From positions 6,597,326 to 6,661,325 of the forward strand of contig OX155973.1 in assembly GCA_944548615.1 (NCBI GenBank): 64,000 bases of DNA, written 5' to 3'. This DNA is from Micropterix aruncella. Taxonomy: Eukaryota > Arthropoda > Insecta > Lepidoptera > Micropterigidae. Positions 62,641 to 64,000 of this stretch are shown here, in pieces (the stretch's first letter is position 1; each line of letters starts with the position of its first letter). The position numbers were made by a program, and so were the translations under genes. The notes beneath the pieces were generated by a model, which had not been told where the DNA came from, did not search any database, and saw only the letters and a program-made list of their open reading frames with translations.

Positions 62641-64000
62641 GTTAGGTCCACCGCTATCTATGTATGTATGTATGTATGTAAGTAGGAAGGTGTTGAACTC
62701 AGCTTTCAATGGCTTCACCGAACATATCCGGGCCCATTGGCAATAAAGGAGGGTGTCGGACGAGGTGGGACTAGTGAGCGGCCGCTCTACAGTTCTCCAG
62801 CGCGCGTGACGTTTCGGCTCGCTACAAGCCCTCATCAGCTAGTCTGCGATGACTAGGACGCGGAGAACCACCAGTCCCGCCCTCGGCCTCCCTCTCTCAA
62901 CCTATCCATATTCTGTAGGATGCCTCCAGTGCCGCTTTCGAGGCTCTCTCCATGTATGAGCTCAGCGCCGCTCTTGGCAGGCCTAAATTCTTGAAGAGGC
63001 TGTAGAGTGACTTCGCCGGTAGTCCTCTTGCTCCGACTTCCACGGCGAAGAGATCAGTCTTAAATCCGTTTCTCACTATCCGGTCTACTAAATTGCAGTA
63101 CTTGTTTACTTTGAAGTTGTGGTCCTTCGGTATGTTGCTTTCCCATGGGACTGTAAGTTCGACAAGTACAACATGCTTTGTCGCCATTGAGAATATGAGA
63201 ATATCCGGTCTGTAAGCTGTGGTGCAGATTTCTGAAGGCATTTGGTAATGCTTCTCATGTGTGTCCATCAGCAATTGCCAGTCCTTTGCTGCTCCCAAAA
63301 TTGAGGACGGTTTAGTCCTATCTTTAGGCAGCTTCTTCGCTCCGGGTTTTACAAAGTTGACCTTCTTGAAGCCATTGCTCGTTTGCCCTTTTCTGGTCCG
63401 TGCAATAGATAGGCTGATAGCCTCTCTGATGATTTGGAGGACTTTATCATGGCGATAGGAATAATGGCCTCGGTCAAGCAGTATTTTGCAACCACATAGC
63501 AAATGTTTGGCAGTGCCTATGAACTCCTTACACGTCGGGCATACTTTATTTGTAGATTTCCCCCACCGAACTAGGTTACTCGGGTCAGGCAGAGTAAGTT
63601 GGAACGCATTTAGGTAGAACTTAAGCAGTTCAGGGGACCAGTTGTATATTAGGGATTTCCACTTCAATGCAGGGGGGATGCAGAAGTCACCCACAGTCAA
63701 CCAGTCATTCTGCATTTCTAAGTTCAAGGCGTGCAGTTTGAAACCTTGCTCCATGTCCTCCTGGGCAAAATCTTTCAGTACTTCTTTGTCAGACTTAGCT
63801 GTTTCCATACCCAGTCCAGCTCTATTAGTGCGGATACCAACTTGGAATGATTTGTAGAAGTCGAGTCTTGATTCCATTTTATCTGATAGCGATGTGTTCG
63901 GTAGGGCTCGAATGGCACTATCATTGGAGTCTTTTGCGTTGACGGTTTCTTAATGTTTAGTCCAAAGTTGTTGTGAGATCTAAATAGAGTTGATGGGTCA
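62641..64000 (-). mobile_element. Divergent RLE-type LINE, runs off the window
   Basis: A second lineage of the same superfamily. The 3' end has a (CATA)n tail at ~62655-62682, and the 3' UTR extends to 62896. The coding region continues past the right edge (DPSTLFRSHNNFGLN visible near 63960-64000), with one disruption near 63945. Confidence 0.85.
62897..63877 (-). pseudogene. Divergent RLE LINE ORF, C-terminal part
   Basis: Open frame whose first Met is internal; coding sequence continues upstream on the minus strand beyond 63877. Motifs: MQNDWLTVGDFCIPPALKWK, zinc knuckle CPTCKEFIGTAKHLLCGC, YRHDKVLQIIREA, endonuclease RPDILIFSM/VVLVELTVPWE, and EVGARGLPAKSLYSLFKNLG. It shares motif order but only moderate identity with the 59768-61496 protein, so two RLE lineages coexist. 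Confidence 0.85.

Overview
This is AT-rich eukaryotic DNA with split genes, GT-AG introns and very dense transposable elements. It is most likely an insect. Lepidoptera is my best guess, from the mix of RLE-type and jockey/CR1/RTE LINEs, TTAA-flanked piggyBac MITEs, Tigger/pogo and Harbinger elements, and GC-rich exons in AT-rich introns. The species call is inference.

Two host genes can be reconstructed, both on the + strand. Gene 1 (9614-26224) has eight exons whose phases all agree and join to 1875 nt (624 aa). It fuses an N-terminal FLYWCH-type zinc finger, a MULE (Mutator-like) transposase-derived core, a very acidic linker and a C-terminal C3HC4 RING finger. This looks like a domesticated DNA-binding transposase joined to a ubiquitin-ligase-type domain, and it is the most interesting object here. 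Gene 2 (36835-53567) is TXNL1, a thioredoxin-like protein with a proteasome-binding PITH domain. Its six exons join to 861 nt (286 aa), and its active site reads CPPC instead of the usual CGPC.

Most of the rest is mobile DNA. 1-9600: intergenic DNA with a LINE 3' end, TIR elements, and a Tigger element (5137-7228) with a full-length ORF, matching TIRs and TA duplications. 9700-25600: gene 1 introns holding MITEs, inverted CR1-like LINEs, hAT relics, a high-copy retroposon, three strong inverted repeats and a CACAGTA hairpin array. 26973-29224: an internally deleted PIF/Harbinger element with its MADF partner gene. 29790-31340: mariner relic and a MITE. 31969-36521: three nested elements (piggyBac-like MITE containing a pogo-like transposon containing an RLE LINE).

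36900-53350: TXNL1 introns with an RTE LINE broken by a piggyBac relic and a retroposon, an hAT element 69 bp after exon 2, RLE, jockey and RNase-H LINE pieces, a Tc1 relic, TTAA MITEs, and a small Harbinger derivative 28 bp before exon 6. 54850-55610: a ~136 bp tandem repeat with an antisense ORF. 57887-57972: a perfect 41-bp-arm hairpin. 58709-59044: a small unidentified membrane-type ORF with a decayed copy beside it. 59619-61500: an RLE LINE nearly identical to the one at 33236. 62640 to the end: a divergent RLE LINE that runs off the window.

The two genes are not obviously in one pathway, although RING ligases and the proteasome-bound TXNL1 both belong to ubiquitin-proteasome biology. 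All exon joins, terminal repeats and palindromes were read by eye; no database search or alignment was run.
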